DNA of 64,000 nucleotides from Amycolatopsis sp. NBC_01480. GTDB lineage: Bacteria; Actinomycetota; Actinomycetes; Mycobacteriales; Pseudonocardiaceae. Both the position numbers and the translations under genes were made by a program. Positions 14,101-23,114 of the stretch are shown here, piece after piece. The notes under the pieces are model-generated. The model worked only from the letters and a program-made list of their open reading frames with translations, did not search any database and was not told the DNA's origin. The stretch covers positions 8,866,001 to 8,930,000 of the forward strand of contig NZ_CP109442.1 of the NCBI RefSeq assembly GCF_036227205.1, in the 5' to 3' direction. Each line of letters opens with the position of its first letter. Positions within the stretch are counted from its first letter, which is position 1.

Positions 14101-17100
14101 TCGGCAGCGCGGTCCGGTCGAGCTTGCCGTTGGTCATCACCGGCAGCCGGTCCAGCGGCACGAAGGCGGACGGCACCATGTAGTGCGGCAGCGCCTCCTC
14201 CACGAGGCCGCGCAGCTCCTTCATCAGCGACGCCGGGTCGCGGTACACCACCGGCACGTTCGCGAGTGGACCGTCCACATCGGAGTGGAATGTCGCGGTC
14301 AGCTCACCACGGGACAGCACGAGGTCAAACGCGGTCGCCTCGCCCGACCAGGTGGCGGCCGCGCGGTAGCCCGCCGCACCGGCCAGCTCGGCCAGCACGT
14401 CCGGGTCCATCGCTGCTCCCGGCCGGGTCGGCACTTCGCCGCCCAGCGCGCGCAACGCGGTCAGGTCCGGGATCAGCCGCTCGTTCGGGATCGCCGTCAC
14501 CCGAAGGCTTTCCGGCCCGCCGGTACGGAGATACGAGGCCAGCGCGGCGGCCGAACCCAGCTCCGTCCACGCCACCGACACGGGCGACGCGGCGGCGGTC
14601 GCGCTCGTGCGCAGGACCACGTCGTACCGGTAGCGGCTCAGCTCGTTGCCGTACCCCGCCCGCTTGAGCCGGACGTCCACCTCGGCGATACCGGGGATCA
14701 GCTCCGGCAGCGCCGCGAAGAAACGCGGGTCCAGCAGCAGTTCGTCCTCGCGCGCGACGGCCGTGTCCACCGCCGCCAGCGAGGTGCCGCCCTGCGCGGA
14801 CTCGACGCCCGCACGCAGCACTCGCAGCAGCCCGAGGTTCCGCACGTCGCCGACGAACACCGTGCCGCCGGGCGCGAGCAGGTCGATCGCCTGGCGCAGT
14901 ACATCGACGAGGTAGTCCGCGCCCGGGAAGTACTGGACGACCGAGTTGATCACCACGGTGTCAAACCCGCCCCGCAGCCCGGCCAGCTCGTGCGCCGGTC
15001 GCGCGGACAGGTGCACCTTCCCGGCCAGCGCGGGCCGCTCGGCCACCCGCGCCGAGAGCAGGCGCACCACCTCCTCGGACAGGTCGAGACCCCAGTACTC
15101 CTCGGTTCCCGGCGCCAGCTTCGACATCAGCAGCCCGCTGCCGACGCCGATCTCCAGCACCCGCCGAGGCGCTCGCCCGTGGAATCCCAGCGCCTGGATG
15201 GCGTCCACTGTGGCCGCCCGCCAGGCACGCATTTCCTCCAGCGGCAAGGGATGGCCGTCATAGCTGGAGTTCCAGCCGGTGAACCCCTCGTCGAACGGGT
15301 CGCGGTCGGCGACCGAGTAGAGCAGCTCGTGCACGTCCTTCCACCGGCCGACCTGCGCGGCCTCGCGCGCCGCATCCCGCGCGTCCGGTCCGGCGGCTTC
15401 GGGCACCACGTACGCAACCAGCCGCCGGTCACCCGGCTTCACCTCGCGCGGCACCACGGCCACCCGCGAAGCAGCGGGGTGCGCGGCGAGCACCGACTCG
15501 ATCTCGCCCGGCTCGATCCGGAAGCCGCGGATCTTCACCTGGTGGTCGGCGCGGCCGAGGAAGTCCAGGTTCCCGTCGGCCCGCCAGCGCACCCGGTCGC
15601 CGGTGCGGTACATCCGTTCCCCGGGCCCGGCGAACGGGTCGGCGACGAACCGCTCGGCCGTCAGCCCGGCCCGCCCGACGTACCCGCGTGCGAGCCCGCG
15701 CCCGCCGACGTACAGCTCGCCCTCGACGCCGACGGGCACCGGGTTGAGCGCGGTGTCCAGCACGTAACAACGGGTGTTGGGGTCGGGCCGGCCGATCGGG
15801 ATCGGCCCGGTCCAGCCCGGCTCGGCCGCCCAGAGGGTCGAGTTGACGGTCGCCTCGGTGAGGCCGTACGCGGCGACCACCCGCAGGTCTTCCGCCCAGC
15901 GCGCGATCAGCTCCGGCGGCACGGTCTCGGTGCCGACGAGCAGCACGGCGCCGCGGGGCAGCTCGCACTCCGGCGGCAGCGCGGCGACCAGCGACGGCGG
16001 CAGGATCATGTGCGTGGCGGCGTTTTGGGTGATGTACCCGGTCAGCTCGACGCCCGCGACGCGGCGGTGCGCGGGCACCACGATCACCCGCCCGCCCACG
16101 CACAGCGACATGATCAGGTCCCAGACCGTCACGTCGAACCCGACGGAGGCGAACTGCACCACCCGACTGTCCGAGGTGATGCCGATCCGCTCGGTGGCCG
16201 TCGAGATCAGGCTGCCGACGCCGTCGTGCGACAGCACCACGCCCTTCGGCTGCCCGGTGGAGCCCGAGGTGTAGATCACGTACGCGGCGCGGTCCAGCTG
16301 GAGTCCAGTGACATCCACAGTGGACGAGTCCAATGCGGACAGTTCTGCCCGCACGGCCGGATTGTCGACCGGCACACGTCCGACGGAATCCAGCTCCGGC
16401 AGCTGCGCGGACAACTCCACAGTGGACAGGACGGCGCGCGCACCGGCGTCGGAAAGCATGTACGCCAGGCGGTCCTCGGGGTGATCGAGGTCCAGCGGCA
16501 GGTAGGCCGCGCCGGCCTTCAACACGCCGAGCAGCGCGACGACCAGCTCGATCGAGCGTGGCAACGCCACCCCGACCACGTCCTCGGCACCGACCCCGCG
16601 GGCGGCGAGCAGCCGCGCCAGGCGGTTCGCAGCCGCGTCCAGCTCCGCATAGGTGAGCTGATCGTCCTCGCATACAACGGCGACGACATCCGGTCGCTGC
16701 GCCACCACCGCGCCGAACGCCGCGGGCCACGACAGCTCGGGCGACTCGGCGGGCGAGGTGCCGAACTCGACGAGCACGCGCTCGCGTTCGGCCGGGGTGA
16801 GCAGGTCGATCGAGGCGATCGGACGGTCGGGCTCAGCCGCCAACGCGTCGAGGACCGCGGTCAGCCGGCCCTCGTGCTCGGCCAGCGCGCCGGCGTCGCC
16901 CAGTCCGGCCAGCTCGATCCGTAGCGGGCCGCCCGCGCCGGCGTCGTGCGCCGTGATGGCGAGGTCGGTGACCGGGCCGAGCGCGAGGCTGCGCACGGAC
17001 GCGACCGCCCCGCCGAACTGCACCGGCGCGTCCGGCAGGAAGTTCAGGCTCAGCCCGGTCAGCTCCAGCACGCCGCCGGGCAGTCCCAGCTCGCGCGCGA

Positions 17101-18061
17101 GGTCTTCGCCGCGGTAACGGCCGTGCTCCAGCAGTTCCGCGACCGTGGCCGTCACCGAGGCCAGCAGCTCCGCCGGGGTGGTGTCCGGGCGCACAGCCAG
17201 CCGCAGCGGCAGCACGTTCGACACCATGGCGGGCCGGTCGCGCAGCTCGGCCTCGGGCCGCGCGGCCACCGGCAGGCCGAAGATCAGGTCCTCGGCCCCG
17301 GTCACGCGGTGCGCGTACGCCGCGACGGCCGCCAGCGCCACCCGCGAAAGCCGGGTCCCGTGGTTGCCCGCGAACTTGCGCAGGCCGTCGGCCCGCGCGG
17401 GCGAAAGCGTGAACGAATGCCGGACGACCGCGCCGCCGCCGGAAGCCAGCCGGACGGGATCCGGTCGTCCGGCCAGTTTTTCGCGCCAGTACGCCTGATC
17501 GGCCCCGTACAACGCCGACTCCCGGTACGCCGCCTCGGCGGCGAGCACCGGCTCCGTCGACCAGTCCACTGTGGATGTTTCGCCGCCGTAAACCGCGGCG
17601 GCACGGCGGGTGAGCGCCGCCTGGCCGTGCGCGTCGATGACCAGATGGTGGTACTGCTGCGACCAGAGCACCCGCTCCGGGCCCAGCACCAGCAGCGCGT
17701 GCGCGGTGAGCGGGCCGCGGGCCAGGTCCGGGACCCCGGCCAGCCCGGCGCGCATCCACTCGTGCGCCGCGCGGTCCGGGTCCGGCTCGCCCGAGAAGTC
17801 CACCACCGGCACCTCGGCCGCAACGGGTGCCGGGTACAGCCGGGGCACCCCGGTCTCGTCGACGTCCGCCGTCACGTGCAGGCCTTCGGCCTCGTCGAGC
17901 ACCTGGCGCACAGCGGCACCGAGCCGCTTCAAGTCCACCACACCGGAAACCTCGGCGTACCAGCCGATCTGGTACGCCGGGTCCGCCGGGGCGATCCGCT
18001 GGGCGAAGAAGACCCCGGCCTGTGCCGCGGTCAGGGGGGAACCGGGCACGACGCCGGTCAT
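1..18061 (-). CDS. Giant siderophore NRPS, 3' end beyond the window
   Basis: This is a multimodular non-ribosomal peptide synthetase with at least 6020 codons. The minus frame opened by the ATG at 18059-18061 stays open to the left edge, so the C-terminus and any release domain are outside. Domain order, with residues read from the sequence: C1 (HH 138-139), A1 with inserted N-methyltransferase, T1 (Ser 1367), C2 (HH 1554), A2, T2 (Ser 2390), degenerate E (HPLLVDA at 2566), C3 (RH 2997-2998), A3 with inserted N-methyltransferase, T3 (Ser 4275), C4 (HH 4451), A4, T4 (Ser 5287), C5 (HH 5464), partial A5. A-domain codes read by eye are DVWILVAVNK, DVWHFSLVDK (Ser), DMENLGLINK (hydroxyornithine, as recalled for coelichelin module 3), DVWHISLVDK (Ser) and DVWH... 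(probably Ser). The hydroxylase and formyltransferase upstream make hydroxyornithine building blocks, so a linear hydroxamate siderophore resembling albachelin or scabichelin is inferred. No MbtH-like gene lies in the window. Confidence 0.96.
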   Translation of the reverse strand, partial: MTGVVPGSPLTAAQAGVFFAQRIAPADPAYQIGWYAEVSGVVDLKRLGAAVRQVLDEAEGLHVTADVDETGVPRLYPAPVAAEVPVVDFSGEPDPDRAAHEWMRAGLAGVPDLARGPLTAHALLVLGPERVLWSQQYHHLVIDAHGQAALTRRAAAVYGGETSTVDWSTEPVLAAEAAYRESALYGADQAYWREKLAGRPDPVRLASGGGAVVRHSFTLSPARADGLRKFAGNHGTRLSRVALAAVAAYAHRVTGAEDLIFGLPVAARPEAELRDRPAMVSNVLPLRLAVRPDTTPAELLASVTATVAELLEHGRYRGEDLARELGLPGGVLELTGLSLNFLPDAPVQFGGAVASVRSLALGPVTDLAITAHDAGAGGPLRIELAGLGDAGALAEHEGRLTAVLDALAAEPDRPIASIDLLTPAERERVLVEFGTSPAESPELSWPAAFGAVVAQRPDVVAVVCEDDQLTYAELDAAANRLARLLAARGVGAEDVVGVALPRSIELVVALLGVLKAGAAYLPLDLDHPEDRLAYMLSDAGARAVLSTVELSAQLPELDSVGRVPVDNPAVRAELSALDSSTVDVTGLQLDRAAYVIYTSGSTGQPKGVVLSHDGVGSLISTATERIGITSDSRVVQFASVGFDVTVWDLIMSLCVGGRVIVVPAHRRVAGVELTGYITQNAATHMILPPSLVAALPPECELPRGAVLLVGTETVPPELIARWAEDLRVVAAYGLTEATVNSTLWAAEPGWTGPIPIGRPDPNTRCYVLDTALNPVPVGVEGELYVGGRGLARGYVGRAGLTAERFVADPFAGPGERMYRTGDRVRWRADGNLDFLGRADHQVKIRGFRIEPGEIESVLAAHPAASRVAVVPREVKPGDRRLVAYVVPEAAGPDARDAAREAAQVGRWKDVHELLYSVADRDPFDEGFTGWNSSYDGHPLPLEEMRAWRAATVDAIQALGFHGRAPRRVLEIGVGSGLLMSKLAPGTEEYWGLDLSEEVVRLLSARVAERPALAGKVHLSARPAHELAGLRGGFDTVVINSVVQYFPGADYLVDVLRQAIDLLAPGGTVFVGDVRNLGLLRVLRAGVESAQGGTSLAAVDTAVAREDELLLDPRFFAALPELIPGIAEVDVRLKRAGYGNELSRYRYDVVLRTSATAAASPVSVAWTELGSAAALASYLRTGGPESLRVTAIPNERLIPDLTALRALGGEVPTRPGAAMDPDVLAELAGAAGYRAAATWSGEATAFDLVLSRGELTATFHSDVDGPLANVPVVYRDPASLMKELRGLVEEALPHYMVPSAFVPLDRLPVMTNGKLDRTALPMPDFGALAEGRAPRTPREIALCGVLADVLGVPTVGADDDFFTLGGDSISSIRLVLGAAAHGLAITPRQVFQHRTAEALAACAGEVTTVDHSGVPLLELSETDSAALGPYAEVLPVTPLQQGFFFHAAYEDDDVYTVQEIFDLEGPLDPEQLRRSVQDLLDRHSSLRSGFRQLNDGRVVQVVAPRVELPWQEVDAEDAAAALEAERTRRFTLDRPPLLRATLVRGTRNRLALTFHHIVADGWSVVVMVREILARYGVTGPVIPEPSSREAHLRRLARRDDDAARQAWRNALADISEPTRLVEKPAGIGKRRPSKIHFTMDEQATARVRAVAREHGLTLGTVLHGAWGLLLGRLTGRGDLLFGSTVSGRDPGVPGIEDAVGLYINTLPVRVRWSGGDTVAGLLRRLQDEQAALLDHQHLGLAELQRLAGAGTEELFDTLVVIENYPRENEHTGGLRVTGVEVVDAVHYPVALIATPGDALEFSLKFDGARVDARTAEQLAERFVRVLDAFAAAPDDRLSRVDLVSAAELERLGELNATAVAVPEWSLVTAFAEQVSKTPDATAVVFEDESLSYVDLDARAEALARRLRVQGARPGAVVAVAVPRSVELMVALLGVLKSGAAYLPLDLDYPAERLEYMLSASGVGLVVTGRDTRLPAGPVRVPVDGPDAVEVPGAAARPDDAAYLIYTSGSTGRPKGVLVSHRSIVNRLAWMQHEYRLDAGDRVLQKTPSSFDVSVWEFFWALTEGSTVVFARPDGHRDPAYLAQVIREQRITTLHFVPSMLGAFLSVDEVTEDVRWAESLRRVFASGEGLPGDVAGRWRALTGVPLHNLYGPTEAAVDVSFFAFRGGPERTVPIGRPVWNTRLHVLDTCLRPVPDGVAGELYLAGVQLARGYHGQPGLTAERFVADPFGEPGARMYRTGDLVRRRADGEVEYLGRTDRQVKIRGNRIELGEIEAVLAAQPGVTASAVLVRDGALVGYAAGAADVDTLRAALAEALPAPMVPNSLVVLDEFPLSPSGKLDTRSLPAPALPQPAASGTAPDDDRERALAAIFADVLGLAEVGAEGDFFLLGGDSISSISVSSRARRAGFDLSPKDVFTHRTPAALAALGGEPVVTGGPEADPDGIGEVPLLPEVHRLRELGDAVTAESVLLRTPAGADIEALAVAVQAVLDHHDGLRLKRGGVASVPGLPDLLWSLEIRPPGTLAAADVLRRAEGTDEVNAAASRLDPDAGVLLQAVWFEDEDRLLLVAHPLLVDAPSWHALAADLATAWTAVQAGRTPVFAVVETSLRTYARQVTERAQNPELLADLAHWASVLAPAPVAGGEDGERTVTMSIEDTRALVDRLPAAVHGDVTDVLLAALAIAGGELIVDVQDRLTELPATVGALHTTRPVRLPGTGAPLDVLKQVKELVRAAPDAAGYGLLRYLNPQATPLFAQLATPGVLLRYAGRTPAGTGDWTFVEGPGAPAGAHALRIGVSCEETGDGPRLVATFIGRGAELADAWRAALEMLAAAVPPASGLTTSDLKLIDLAQDEIERVERLSPLPLLDIWPLSPLQEGLFFHSSYDQSRVDIYTIQEAIDLDRHLDADRLRAACAALVRRTPSLGAGFTSEGLRGPVQFVTAALTPPVTEVDLRELSEEDREARLAELMAEDRAARHDLASPPLFRITLVRLGERRDRVVLNRHLLLWDGWSAWLFIEQLFALYELGGDDRGLPSSGSYVDYLEWLSGQDTEVAAAAWREALAGLAEPTLIGPDTRGLEPVTPGNLDASLSPELTGRVREEARRHGLTVNSVLNAAWAIVLSTVVGRQDVVFGAAVAGRPAAVPDIETTIGLFLNTVPTRVRLLPDEPVLDLLRRVQSERMDLTQYEFMSLGVLQRESGHRVLFDTLFVLRGNDGDERTAGLEHRHGITGLVNVDATHYPLTLVVTPGNSMRVTLSYRDDIVDAATADELLGRFTSLVEQLVGDFTAPVGALETLSAERREELAEVWSASEHPMVGDTIADLLATQAAATPDATALVFGEQRLTYAELDERINRMARLLLSRGAEPEQVVALGLPRSIDMVVALFAVLRTGAAYLPLELDYPADRLAMMLDDAGPLCLVTTTAVAGSLPADLPRVLIDTAETRAELAAMSGAELADAERPRFARDRAGRLEHPAYVIYTSGSTGKPKGVVTPYRGLTNMQLNHQEAIFGPAIASAGGRRLRIAHTVSFAFDMSWEELLWLVEGHEVHVCDEELRRDARALVAYCDRQQVDVVNVTPTYAHLLIEEGLLDDGAGSHRPALVLLGGEAVSESVWHRLRDTEGTYGYNLYGPTEYTINTLGGGTTDSASPTVGKPIRNTRAYIVDDWLRPVPDGVPGELYIAGTGLARGYLGRPGLSAERFVADPFGAPGSRMYRTGDLVRRRADGNLDFLGRTDDQVKIRGYRVELGEIETALSRHPQVAQAAVIARPDPSAPGLQRLVGYVVPAELSSDARDAAEADQVGEWEQIYSDEYTEIPTALFTEDFAGWDSSYDGEPIPPAHMREWRSATVTRIGELAPRRILEIGVGTGLLMGQLAPAAEEYWGTDLAAPVIGKLTRELAQDPVLAAKVTLRTQPAHVFDGLPRGHFDTVVINSVIQYFPSVDYLSGVLRQALELLAPGGSLFVGDVRNLRLARSFHTAIQLTRADATSDVAQVRRAVERGAALEKELLLDPDYFVALAHELPGVEALVRVKRAALHNELSRYRYDVALTKDTASVPVAQAPRALWDELGSFDELEQRLTAGVETLRVSRIPDARLAAEFAAMRALDSGVPLLDVLARFHDHSGGIEPEAVHQLGERLGFRVHTTWSSGVDGVFDAVFVPHALTDLVSGLYVPAATGSDLTRFANSPTAARGGSELVQVLREELKRQLPDYMVPAAFVTLAVLPLTDNGKLNVRALPDAEPAVSLAESRDAENVQEEMLCALFAEVLGLDRVGVEDSFFDLGGHSLLATRLISRARTELDAELAIKDLFEAPSPAQLAERAGAGAPARPSVVPVERPERIPLSFAQQRMWLLDQLGTTAAAYTYPLFVRLRGALDVDALRMAFGDVLQRHEVLRTVIGDHEGTAYQDIQASPEIPFTVADGSVADVAGLVERRFDLARELPVRLDVLRVADDDHVVAMLLHHGVTDEWSDRPFLDDLATAYRARLGGEAPKWTPLPVQYADYTLWQRDFLASTGDEQLAYWTDVLRGLPDEVPLPLDRPRPARPTGRGGKARVSLPDGLTAAVRELSTKAGASLFMVLQSAVAALLSRLGSGEDIPLGAPIAGRTDAAVDDLVGFFVNTLVLRTDVSGDPAYRDLLDRVKTADLAAFSQQDLPFERIVEQLNPPRVPGRNPLFQVMVGYHYRPGGDPDVLGLPTEWLDAGQATAKFDLHFTLVDEAPSGPLTLMLEYAEDRCSEDTATRLLARLGSVLAQVTADPAVRIGALDVLAEDEPARLASWNATAREVQRVTLPELFEAQVARTPDAAAVVFEGTTLSYVDLNARANRLARWLRERGAGPESVVAVSLPRSLELVVALYAIHKAGAAYLPVDPDYPAARREFMIVDADPVVVLDAPVDVTGYDGSDLGVRVSPESAAYVIYTSGSTGRPKGVVVPHAGIVNRLLWMQDEYGLTGDDRVLQKTPSSFDVSVWEFFWPMIAGATLVVAKPEGHKDPAYLAEVIRTVGVTTVHFVPSMLRLFLEEPAAAGCVGLRRVICSGEALPSELALRFGELLPAGLHNLYGPTEASVDVTAFPASGPFAGAGVPIGRPVWNTGTHVLDAHLRPVPVGVAGELYLSGVQLARGYLARPGLTAERFVASPFGDGERMYRTGDLAHWTADGVLEFLGRADDQVKVRGFRVELGEIEAALTADSAVGTAAVIAREDRLIAYVTGADVVVDELRAQVARRLPEHMVPAAIVVLGELPLGPSGKLDRAALPDPEFTAGGGRVARDDRERTLTGLFADLLDVPAPSIDDDFFALGGHSLLVMRLVSRIRSVLGAEVTVRDVFEAPTVARLVERFGAAAARPELEPRERPEVLPLSAAQQRLWFLHQLEGPTTTYSIPYAWRLTGPLDAGALRAAFGDVVARHQVLRTVFTEQDGVPAQRILDHVAVDFTMAHTDDVEARIRAEVEIPFQLGEEPPVRVRLYELGAEEHVLLVLLHHVVTDEWSEDPLLADLAVAYRARLDGDAPKWTPLPVQYADYALWHRDALSDVEERQGAFWSDQLTGLPDELELPADRPRPAEASHRGGTVTFPVPAGLAADLRALARRHDVSMFMLTQAAVAVLLHRLGAGTDIPLGAPVSGRSDERLNDLVGFFVNSLVLRTDLTGDPAFGELLRRVRTADLAAFDHQDLPFDRVVELADPERSLARHPLFQVMVVYLPETGGLPELPGLSVAREDVTSGAAKFDLEFGFLEQPDGGIAGAIEYSADLFDHATAEAFGRRLVRVLEQVVADPAAAVGSLDVLSDDEPSRLASWNATAREVPRVTLPELFEAQVARTPDAAAVVFEGTTLSYVELNARANRLARWLRERGAGPESVVAVSLPRSLELVVALYAIHKAGAAYLPLDPDYPAARREFMLSDASPAVVLDGPVDVSAYDDSNLDVRVDPSAPAYVIYTSGSTGRPKGVVVPHAGIVNRLLWMQDEYRLTADDRVLQKTPSSFDVSVWEFFWPLITGASLVVAKPDGHKDPAYLVDLIRTAEITTVHFVPSMLEVWLAEP
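2117..5146 (-). other. NRPS module 4: C-A(Ser)-T
   Basis: Residues about 4306-5315. C4 has HHGVTDEWS; Glu stands where Gly of HHxxxDG is usual, a variant shared with C5. A4 reads DVWHISLVDK, a serine-type code. It ends with [10 protein letters not shown], then a GGHS carrier (Ser 5287). The module repeats with a spacing of 3036 bp into module 5. Confidence 0.88.
3037..3804 (-). repeat. Internal repeat copy in module 4 A domain
   Basis: Partner of the copy at 1-768, with the same orientation and frame. Similarity drops where the C-domain body begins (above about 3800), so homogenisation is limited to the adenylation region and its linker. Confidence 0.85.
5147..9556 (-). other. NRPS module 3: C-A(hydroxyornithine)-MT-T
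   Basis: Residues about 2836-4305. C3 begins with [15 protein letters not shown], typical of C domains following an E domain, and has RHLLLWDG in place of HHxxxDG, keeping the second His and the Asp-Gly. The A domain reads DMENLGLINK across FDMSWEELL and [12 protein letters not shown], which equals the hydroxyornithine code I recall for coelichelin module 3. The inserted methyltransferase ([19 protein letters not shown]) closely resembles that of module 1. T3 is of the GGHS type. Predicted unit: N-alpha-methyl-N5-hydroxyornithine. Confidence 0.87.
9557..13876 (-). other. NRPS module 2: C-A(Ser)-T-E(degenerate)
   Basis: Residues about 1396-2835. C2 has intact HHIVADG and begins with a [10 protein letters not shown] motif like C domains that accept D-residues. 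A2 reads DVWHFSLVDK, a known serine code. T2 carries GGDSIS (Ser 2390). The domain after it has E-domain landmarks ([35 protein letters not shown]). Its catalytic HHxxxDG is HPLLVDA and no EGHGRE motif is seen, so it is probably inactive as an epimerase. Confidence 0.85.
13877..18061 (-). other. NRPS module 1: C-A-MT-T
   Basis: Residues about 1-1395. The first C domain has HHLVIDA where HHxxxDG is usual, and its start ([12 protein letters not shown]) resembles EntF-type starter C domains. It may therefore acylate the first residue or take an acyl group from a separate carrier. The A domain shows [11 protein letters not shown] near residue 597 and a specificity code read as DVWILVAVNK, which I cannot match firmly; N5-acyl-N5-hydroxyornithine is inferred from context. 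An N-methyltransferase with SAM motif LEIGVGSG lies between A8 and A10 (about residues 890-1270). T1 is of the GGDSIS type. Confidence 0.85.
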
Positions 18062-18108
18062 CTGCGAGCCTCCACCGTTCACTGAAGCTGGTCACCTGGA
18101 CACCAGGG

Positions 18109-18154
18109 CTCGTGAGTGTTCATGCCGGTTAGAACCGGCATGAACACTCACGAG
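18109..18154. repeat. 46-bp palindrome, copy 1
   Basis: Perfect inverted repeat with 22-bp arms beginning CTCGTGAGTGTTCATG and a 2-bp centre. It begins right after the stop codon of the ornithine monooxygenase (18155-18157) and ends 47 bp before the NRPS start. It probably forms a strong transcript hairpin between the two genes or is a protein-binding site. Three more copies occur at 20580, 48716 and 51744. Confidence 0.9.
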
Positions 18155-19489
18155 TCAGCGGGTGCCACTCACCGCGTACTCGGGCCGTTCGACCACCGCC
18201 GCCCGTCGGTCCACAATGGACCCGAGAATCTCCCCCACCCGCACCGCCGTGTTCGACAACAGCGAAGACGTGATCCCGTGCGTGTGCTCAGTCCCACCTT
18301 GCAGGTACAACCCGCCGCGCACCACGGCATCCGTAGTGATGCGGTAATCGCGCTCCACCCGCAACCGCCCCGCACCGTCCCGCAGGCACGAACCCGCCAG
18401 ATCCCCGAGCAACGGCGTCGGGTCGGCAGGCAGGTAACCCGTGGCGTACACAACGGCGTCGGCGTCCAGCTCCGTGCGCTCGCCGGTGGTCAGCGACTCG
18501 ACCGTCGCGCGCACGTGCGTGCCGTGGTCGGTCACCTCCACCGGGCGCGAGACGTTGAGCAGCCGCAGCCGTTCGACGCCCTGCACCTTCTCGCGGTAGA
18601 CGCGCCGGTACAGCTCGTCGATCAGCTCGAGGTCGACCGCGGAGTAGTTGGTGGCGCCGTGGTAGCGCATCAGGCGCTCCTTGACCGGCTCGCTCGCGGC
18701 GTAGAACTGGTCCACCGCCTCGGGATCGAAGATCCGGTTGGCGAACGAGCTGTCGTCGGCCGGGCTGTAGCCGTACCGCGAGAAGACCGCGCACACCTCG
18801 GCGCGCGGGAACTCGTCGTGCAGCAGCGCCGCGACCTCGGCCGCGCTCTGCCCGGCGCCGACCACCACGAACCGGCGGGGGTCGGCCTCGCGCAGCTCCG
18901 CGACCCGGTGCAGCAGCCCGCTGTTGTGCCAGATCCGCTCACCCGCGGTGATCCCCGCGGGCAGGTTCGGCCGCAGGCCGGTGCCCAGCACCAGGTTCCG
19001 CGCGCGCAGCTCCGTCGTCTCGCCGCCGGAGCGGGCGACCACGTCGAAGTAGACGACCTCGTCGCCTTCGAGCACCGGCTTCACCGACAGCACCTCGGTG
19101 CCGTACGACACCAGGTCGTCCACCTTCGCCGCGGCCCACTCGAAGTAGTCGTGGAACTCGATGCGCAGCGGGAACAGGTTCTTGTGGTTGATGAAGTCGA
19201 CCAGCCGGTCCTTGGCGTGCAGGTAGTTCAGGAAGCTGAACTCGCTGGTCGGGTTCCGCATCGTCGCCAGGTCCTTGAGGAAGGACACCTGCATGGTCGC
19301 GTTGTCGATCAGCATCCCGCGGTGCCAGCCGAACCCGTTCTGGCGCTCCAGGAAGTGCGCGGTCACGGTGTCCGCGCCACTCGCGTTGTGCTCGGTCAGG
19401 GCGATCGCGAGGGCCAGGTTCGACGGGCCGAAGCCCACCCCGGCCACGTCGTAAACCGGCACCTGGCCACCGACCACTGCTCGTGACAT
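18155..19489 (-). CDS. L-ornithine N5-monooxygenase (siderophore type)
   Basis: 444 aa FAD- and NADPH-dependent enzyme that hydroxylates the side-chain amine of free L-ornithine, the first step toward hydroxamate building blocks. The FAD-binding motif GVGFGPSN is at residues 17-24. An NADPH motif (VVGAGQSAAE) lies mid-protein, and the family's ATGY motif (YATGYLP) is near residue 370. Length fits the family (about 430-450). The ATG is preceded by AGGGGA six bases upstream. The gene reads toward the NRPS, separated from it by 93 bp that include the palindrome. It diverges from the formyltransferase across an iron-box region, so iron-dependent repression is likely. It supplies N5-hydroxyornithine for modules 1 and 3. 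Confidence 0.96.
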   Translation of the reverse strand: MSRAVVGGQVPVYDVAGVGFGPSNLALAIALTEHNASGADTVTAHFLERQNGFGWHRGMLIDNATMQVSFLKDLATMRNPTSEFSFLNYLHAKDRLVDFINHKNLFPLRIEFHDYFEWAAAKVDDLVSYGTEVLSVKPVLEGDEVVYFDVVARSGGETTELRARNLVLGTGLRPNLPAGITAGERIWHNSGLLHRVAELREADPRRFVVVGAGQSAAEVAALLHDEFPRAEVCAVFSRYGYSPADDSSFANRIFDPEAVDQFYAASEPVKERLMRYHGATNYSAVDLELIDELYRRVYREKVQGVERLRLLNVSRPVEVTDHGTHVRATVESLTTGERTELDADAVVYATGYLPADPTPLLGDLAGSCLRDGAGRLRVERDYRITTDAVVRGGLYLQGGTEHTHGITSSLLSNTAVRVGEILGSIVDRRAAVVERPEYAVSGTR

Positions 19490-19541
19490 GAAAGTCCCCT
19501 AGCGCGGCACTGCCGCATCTCGGTTCTCGACGACGAAAAGA

Positions 19542-19580
19542 CGAGGAAACCCTAACCTAACTTAGGTGAGGCTCAGCTAG
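19542..19580. promoter_or_regulatory. Two adjacent iron boxes (DtxR/IdeR/DmdR type)
   Basis: TTAGGTGAGGCTCAGCTAG at 19562-19580 matches the 19-bp consensus TTAGGTTAGGCTAACCTAA at 15 positions. Immediately to its left, 19542-19560 read on the minus strand begins TTAGGTTAGG, a second weaker half-conserved box facing the other way. They lie between the divergent monooxygenase and formyltransferase starts and would repress both in high iron. Confidence 0.85.
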
Positions 19581-19627
19581 TACCTTGTGGGTGATGTTCA
19601 TCCCTCGACGATGAAAGGGCACAGCCG

Positions 19628-20575
19628 ATGCGCGTGGCCATGTTCGGCTACCAGACCTGGGGGCACCGCACCCTGCGAGCGCTGATCGACGCGGGCCACG
19701 AGGTCGCCCTCGTCGTCACGCACCCGAAGAGCGAGCACGCCTACGAGAAGATCTGGTCCGACTCCGTCGCCGACCTGGCCGAGGCGAACGGCATCCGCGC
19801 GCTGCTGCGCACCAGGCCGGACGACCCCGAGCTGCTGGCCGAGCTGAAGGCGGCCGACCTGGACCTGATCGTGGCGAACAACTGGCGGACCTGGCTGCCG
19901 CCGGAGATCTTCGCCCTGCCCCGGCACGGCACCCTGAACGTGCACGACTCGCTGCTACCCGCGTACGCCGGCTTCTCGCCGCTCATCTGGGCGCTGATCA
20001 ACGGCGAGCCCGAGGTCGGCGTGACCGCCCACATGATGAACGCCGAACTGGACGCGGGCGACATCGTCGTGCAGCGCGCGGTGCCGGTCGGCCCGAAGGA
20101 CACGACCACGGATCTGTTCCACCGCACCGTGGACCTGATCGCGCCGATCACCACCGAGGCCATCTCACTGATCGAGACGGGCAACGTGGTCCCGATCGCC
20201 CAGGACCGTTCGAAGGCGAGCTTCTTCCACAAGCGCGCTCCCCGCGACAGCCTGATCGACTGGACCTGGCCGGCGGAGGACATCGAACGCCTGGTGCGCG
20301 CCCAATCCGACCCGTACCCCAACGCGTTCGCCTACCACCGCGGCGACCAGCTGCGGATCGCCGCCGCCTCGGTCTCGGCCGGCCACTACGGCGGCACGCC
20401 GGGCCGGATCTTCATCAAGGAGGGCGACGGCGTGGTGATCGTCGCCGGCCCCGAAGCCCGGCGCGGCCACTCCCCCGGCCTGCTCGTCGAACGCGTCCGC
20501 ACTGCCGACGGCACGGAACTCGCCGCAGCCGACTACTTCACGACGATGGGCGGGTACCTCACCGACCGTCCCTGA
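19628..20575 (+). CDS. N5-hydroxyornithine formyltransferase (Fmt-like)
   Basis: 315 aa protein of the methionyl-tRNA formyltransferase fold, expected to move a formyl group from 10-formyl-tetrahydrofolate to N5-hydroxyornithine. The catalytic Asn-His-Asp set is visible as N104 and H106 in LNVHDSLLP and D142 in LDAGD, with the 36-residue His-Asp spacing of the family. A C-terminal Fmt-like domain follows. Start ATG with GAAAGGG upstream. Its place in a hydroxamate locus, divergent from the hydroxylase and sharing the iron boxes, argues for the siderophore role over initiator-tRNA formylation. It implies at least one formyl-hydroxyornithine in the product, most likely the module 1 residue. Confidence 0.93.
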   Translation: MRVAMFGYQTWGHRTLRALIDAGHEVALVVTHPKSEHAYEKIWSDSVADLAEANGIRALLRTRPDDPELLAELKAADLDLIVANNWRTWLPPEIFALPRHGTLNVHDSLLPAYAGFSPLIWALINGEPEVGVTAHMMNAELDAGDIVVQRAVPVGPKDTTTDLFHRTVDLIAPITTEAISLIETGNVVPIAQDRSKASFFHKRAPRDSLIDWTWPAEDIERLVRAQSDPYPNAFAYHRGDQLRIAAASVSAGHYGGTPGRIFIKEGDGVVIVAGPEARRGHSPGLLVERVRTADGTELAAADYFTTMGGYLTDRP

Positions 20576-20579
20576 ACCG

Positions 20580-20625
20580 CTCGTGAGTGTTCATGACGGT
20601 TAGAACCGTCATAGACACTCACGAG
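20580..20625. repeat. 46-bp palindrome, copy 2
   Basis: Same element as at 18109, with two mismatches in one arm (TAGACACTC instead of TGAACACTC). It lies between the convergent formyltransferase (stop 20575) and ABC-F gene (stop 20629) and nearly fills the gap, as expected for a bidirectional terminator. Confidence 0.88.
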
Positions 20626-20628
20626 GCT

Positions 20629-22266
20629 TCAGGCCTCGGTCACCTTGCCACCGTCCACTTCGAGGCGGCGGGTGACCGCGACGGCGTCGAGCATGCGGCG
20701 GTCGTGCGTCACCAGGAGCAGGGTGCCCGGGTAACGGTCCAAAGCGGACTCCAGCTGCTCGATCGCGGGCAGGTCCAGGTGGTTGGTCGGCTCGTCGAGC
20801 ACCAGCAGGTTGACGCCGCGGGCCTGCAGCAAGGCCAGGGCGGCGCGCGTGCGCTCACCCGGCGAGAGCGTCTCCGCGGAGCGCAGCACGTGCGCCGCCT
20901 TCAGGCCGAACTTCGCCAGCAGGGTCCGGACTTCCGCGTCGGGCAGCGAAGGGACTTCGCGGGCGAAGGCGTCCGAAAGCGGTTCGTCGCCGAGGAAGAG
21001 CCGCCGTGCCTGGTCGACCTCGCCGACCACGACGCCCGGGCCGAGCGCCGCGCTGCCCTCGTCCAGCGGCAGCCGGCCGAGCAGCGCGGCCAGCAGCGTC
21101 GACTTGCCCGCGCCGTTCGCGCCGGTGATGGCGACCTTGTCCGCCCAGTCCACCTGGAGGTCGACCGGGCCGAGGGTGAAGCCGTCGCGCCGGACGACGG
21201 CGCCGCGCAGCGTGGCCACCACCGCCCCGGCGCGCGGGGCCGCGGCGATCTCCATCCGCAGCTCCCACTCCTTGCGGGGCTCCTCCACCACGTCCAGCCG
21301 CTCGATCATCCGGTCGGTCTGACGGGCCTTCGACGCCTGCTTTTCCGTGGCCTCACTGCGGAACTTGCGCCCGACCTTGTCGTTGTCAGGCGCCTTGCGC
21401 CGCGCGTTCTTGACGCCCTTCTCCATCCACGCGCGCTGCATGCCCGCGCGGGCCTCCAGCGCGGAGCGGGTGCTGGCGTACTCCTCGTAGTCCTCGCGCG
21501 CGTGCCGCCGCGCCACCTCGCGCTCCTCGAGGTACGACTCGTACCCGCCGCCGTACGCGCGGACCTGCTGCTGCGCCAGGTCCAGCTCGACCACCCGGTC
21601 CACAGTGCGCGCCAGGAACTCGCGGTCGTGGCTGACCAGCACGGTCGCCGCGCGCAGGCCGGTGACGAACCGCTCGAGCCGGGCGAGGCCGTCGAGGTCC
21701 AGGTCGTTGGTCGGCTCGTCGAGCAGGAACACGTCGTACCGGCTCAGCAGCAACGAGGCCAGCCCGGCGCGCGCGGCCTGCCCGCCGGACAACGACACCA
21801 TCGGCTGATCCAGGTCGACGGCCAAGCCGAGGTCCGCGGCAACTTCACCCGCGCGCTCGTCGAGGTCGGCGCCGCCGAGGGCGAGCCAGCGGTCCAGCGC
21901 CGTGGCGTAGCTGTCGTCGGCGCCGTCTTCGCCCGCGGTGAGCGCTTCGGTCGCGGCGTCCAGCTCGGCCTGCGCGGCGGAAACCCCGGTGCGGCGCGCC
22001 AGAAACTCGCGAACCGACTCCCCCGGCCGACGCTCCGGCTCCTGTGGCAGATGGCCGACGGTGGCCGTCGGCGGGTTCAGCCGCACCGCGCCCGACTCCG
22101 GCCGCTCCAGCCCGGCGAGCGTGCGCAGCAGGGTCGACTTCCCGGCGCCGTTCACCCCGACGAGCCCCACCACGTCGCCAGGGGCGACAACCAGGTCGAG
22201 GCCGGAAAACAAAGTGCGGTCACCATGGCCGGCAGCCAGGTCCTTCGCGACGATCGTTGCGCTCAT
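20629..22266 (-). CDS. ABC-F family ATPase
   Basis: 545 aa soluble protein with two ATP-binding cassettes and no membrane segment. ABC-F proteins act on the ribosome, as translation factors or in antibiotic protection. Cassette 1 has Walker A GVNGAGKST, signature SLSGGQ and Walker B LLDEPTNDLD. Cassette 2 has GANGAGKST, LSPGERTR and LVLDEPTNHLD. A charged linker with many Arg/Lys/Glu residues joins them. The start MSATIVAKDL at 22266 gives the usual N-terminus; an in-frame ATG at 22335 would add 23 non-conserved residues. It converges with the formyltransferase and shows no sign of belonging to the siderophore operon. Whether it protects against a drug cannot be told from sequence alone. Confidence 0.94.
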   Translation of the reverse strand: MSATIVAKDLAAGHGDRTLFSGLDLVVAPGDVVGLVGVNGAGKSTLLRTLAGLERPESGAVRLNPPTATVGHLPQEPERRPGESVREFLARRTGVSAAQAELDAATEALTAGEDGADDSYATALDRWLALGGADLDERAGEVAADLGLAVDLDQPMVSLSGGQAARAGLASLLLSRYDVFLLDEPTNDLDLDGLARLERFVTGLRAATVLVSHDREFLARTVDRVVELDLAQQQVRAYGGGYESYLEEREVARRHAREDYEEYASTRSALEARAGMQRAWMEKGVKNARRKAPDNDKVGRKFRSEATEKQASKARQTDRMIERLDVVEEPRKEWELRMEIAAAPRAGAVVATLRGAVVRRDGFTLGPVDLQVDWADKVAITGANGAGKSTLLAALLGRLPLDEGSAALGPGVVVGEVDQARRLFLGDEPLSDAFAREVPSLPDAEVRTLLAKFGLKAAHVLRSAETLSPGERTRAALALLQARGVNLLVLDEPTNHLDLPAIEQLESALDRYPGTLLLVTHDRRMLDAVAVTRRLEVDGGKVTEA

Positions 22267-22404
22267 TTGAGGCCCGAGTCTACGGGTGCCCGGTTCCACC
22301 GAATCGATCGCGGGCACTTCATCAGCGCTGGCCATGGTTGTGGCGTGCGTGCTGGTCGTCGCGCTCGCCGCCCGGGGCTGCTGAACAGACGAATGCCGCC
22401 CGCG

Positions 22405-22794
22405 TCAGGTCGTTTCCGGTCGCAGGGCGACCAGCCAGCACAGGCAGAACGGGTGCCCGGCCGGATCGGCGTACACCTGGAAGTCTTCCCCTGATGTGCT
22501 TCCCTCGGCAGGCTTCAGCACGGTAGCGCCGTGCGACATCACCTGCTCGTGCGCTTCGGCGAAGTCCTCGACCCACAGATCGAGGTGCACCTGTTGCCGG
22601 GTCGGCCCATCGGGCCACTCCGGCGGCACATGATCCGGCGCGAGCTGCACGCCGATCCGGGGCGCCCCGGCCACGGTGACCATGTGCCACTCGTCGTCCT
22701 CGTCCACCTCGCCGTCCAGCACTCCCGCCCAGAAACGGCTCTCCGCGGCCATATCGGCCGCGTCAAAGGCGACGACCTGGTGTTTGATTCGCAT
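22405..22794 (-). CDS. VOC (glyoxalase/bleomycin-resistance fold) protein
   Basis: 129 aa single-domain protein of the vicinal-oxygen-chelate superfamily. It shows paired beta-alpha-beta-beta-beta units: MRIKHQVVAFDAADMAAESRF at the start, and QVHLDLWVEDFAEAHEQV and PAGHPFCLCW later. His and Glu metal-ligand candidates are present (HQVV, HLDLW). Substrate unknown. The start at MRIKH (22794) is chosen because upstream codons run into the tRNA-Pro gene. It stands alone between ABC-F and the tRNA; the 138 bp between it and ABC-F hold nothing I recognise. Confidence 0.85.
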   Translation of the reverse strand: MRIKHQVVAFDAADMAAESRFWAGVLDGEVDEDDEWHMVTVAGAPRIGVQLAPDHVPPEWPDGPTRQQVHLDLWVEDFAEAHEQVMSHGATVLKPAEGSTSGEDFQVYADPAGHPFCLCWLVALRPETT

Positions 22795-22870
22795 CGCCGA
22801 AGTCTGCCAAGAACCGGCGAGCCGCGCACCGCCTCGGGGACGCGGCCGTCTCCGGGTTATCCAGGGAAAC

Positions 22871-22902
22871 AAAAAAGCCACGTTCACCTGCGTGAACGTG
22901 GC
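22871..22902 (-). terminator. Intrinsic terminator of tRNA-Pro
   Basis: Read on the minus strand: a 10-bp perfect stem (GCCACGTTCA with TGAACGTGGC) around a 6-base loop, followed at once by TTTTTTG. It begins 8 bases after the tRNA 3' end. Confidence 0.93.
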
Positions 22903-22910
22903 CTGTCCGG

Positions 22911-22984
<74 letters not shown>

Positions 22985-23045
22985 GACCCGTACTCCATGG
23001 AGTGCGATGTGATTACTTTAGCGGGTCGCGATCAGGGCAGTACAT

Positions 23046-23106
23046 GCAGGTCACCTTAGAACGCTGACCTGCGGAAACCCGCTCCGGCGCCAGGAACCGG
23101 AGCGGG
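23046..23106 (-). terminator. Two hairpins after the alginate-lyase-like gene
   Basis: The nearer hairpin at 23078-23106 has a 10-bp perfect GC-rich stem (CCCGCTCCGG with CCGGAGCGGG) and a 9-base loop, just past the stop at 23115. A second hairpin at 23046-23072 has 8-bp arms (GCAGGTCA with TGACCTGC). No clear T run is present, so they are probably GC-type actinobacterial terminators. Confidence 0.6.
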
Positions 23107-23114
23107 CCGGGCCG

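Noticed and set aside
1-18061. Two or more separate NRPS genes
   Set aside because: No stop codon or internal start with a gap appears in the minus frame from 18061 to 1; all module motifs fall in that single frame.
20587-22494. 635-aa plus-strand frame opposite ABC-F
   Set aside because: Shadow frame; the minus strand shows two complete ATP-binding cassettes.
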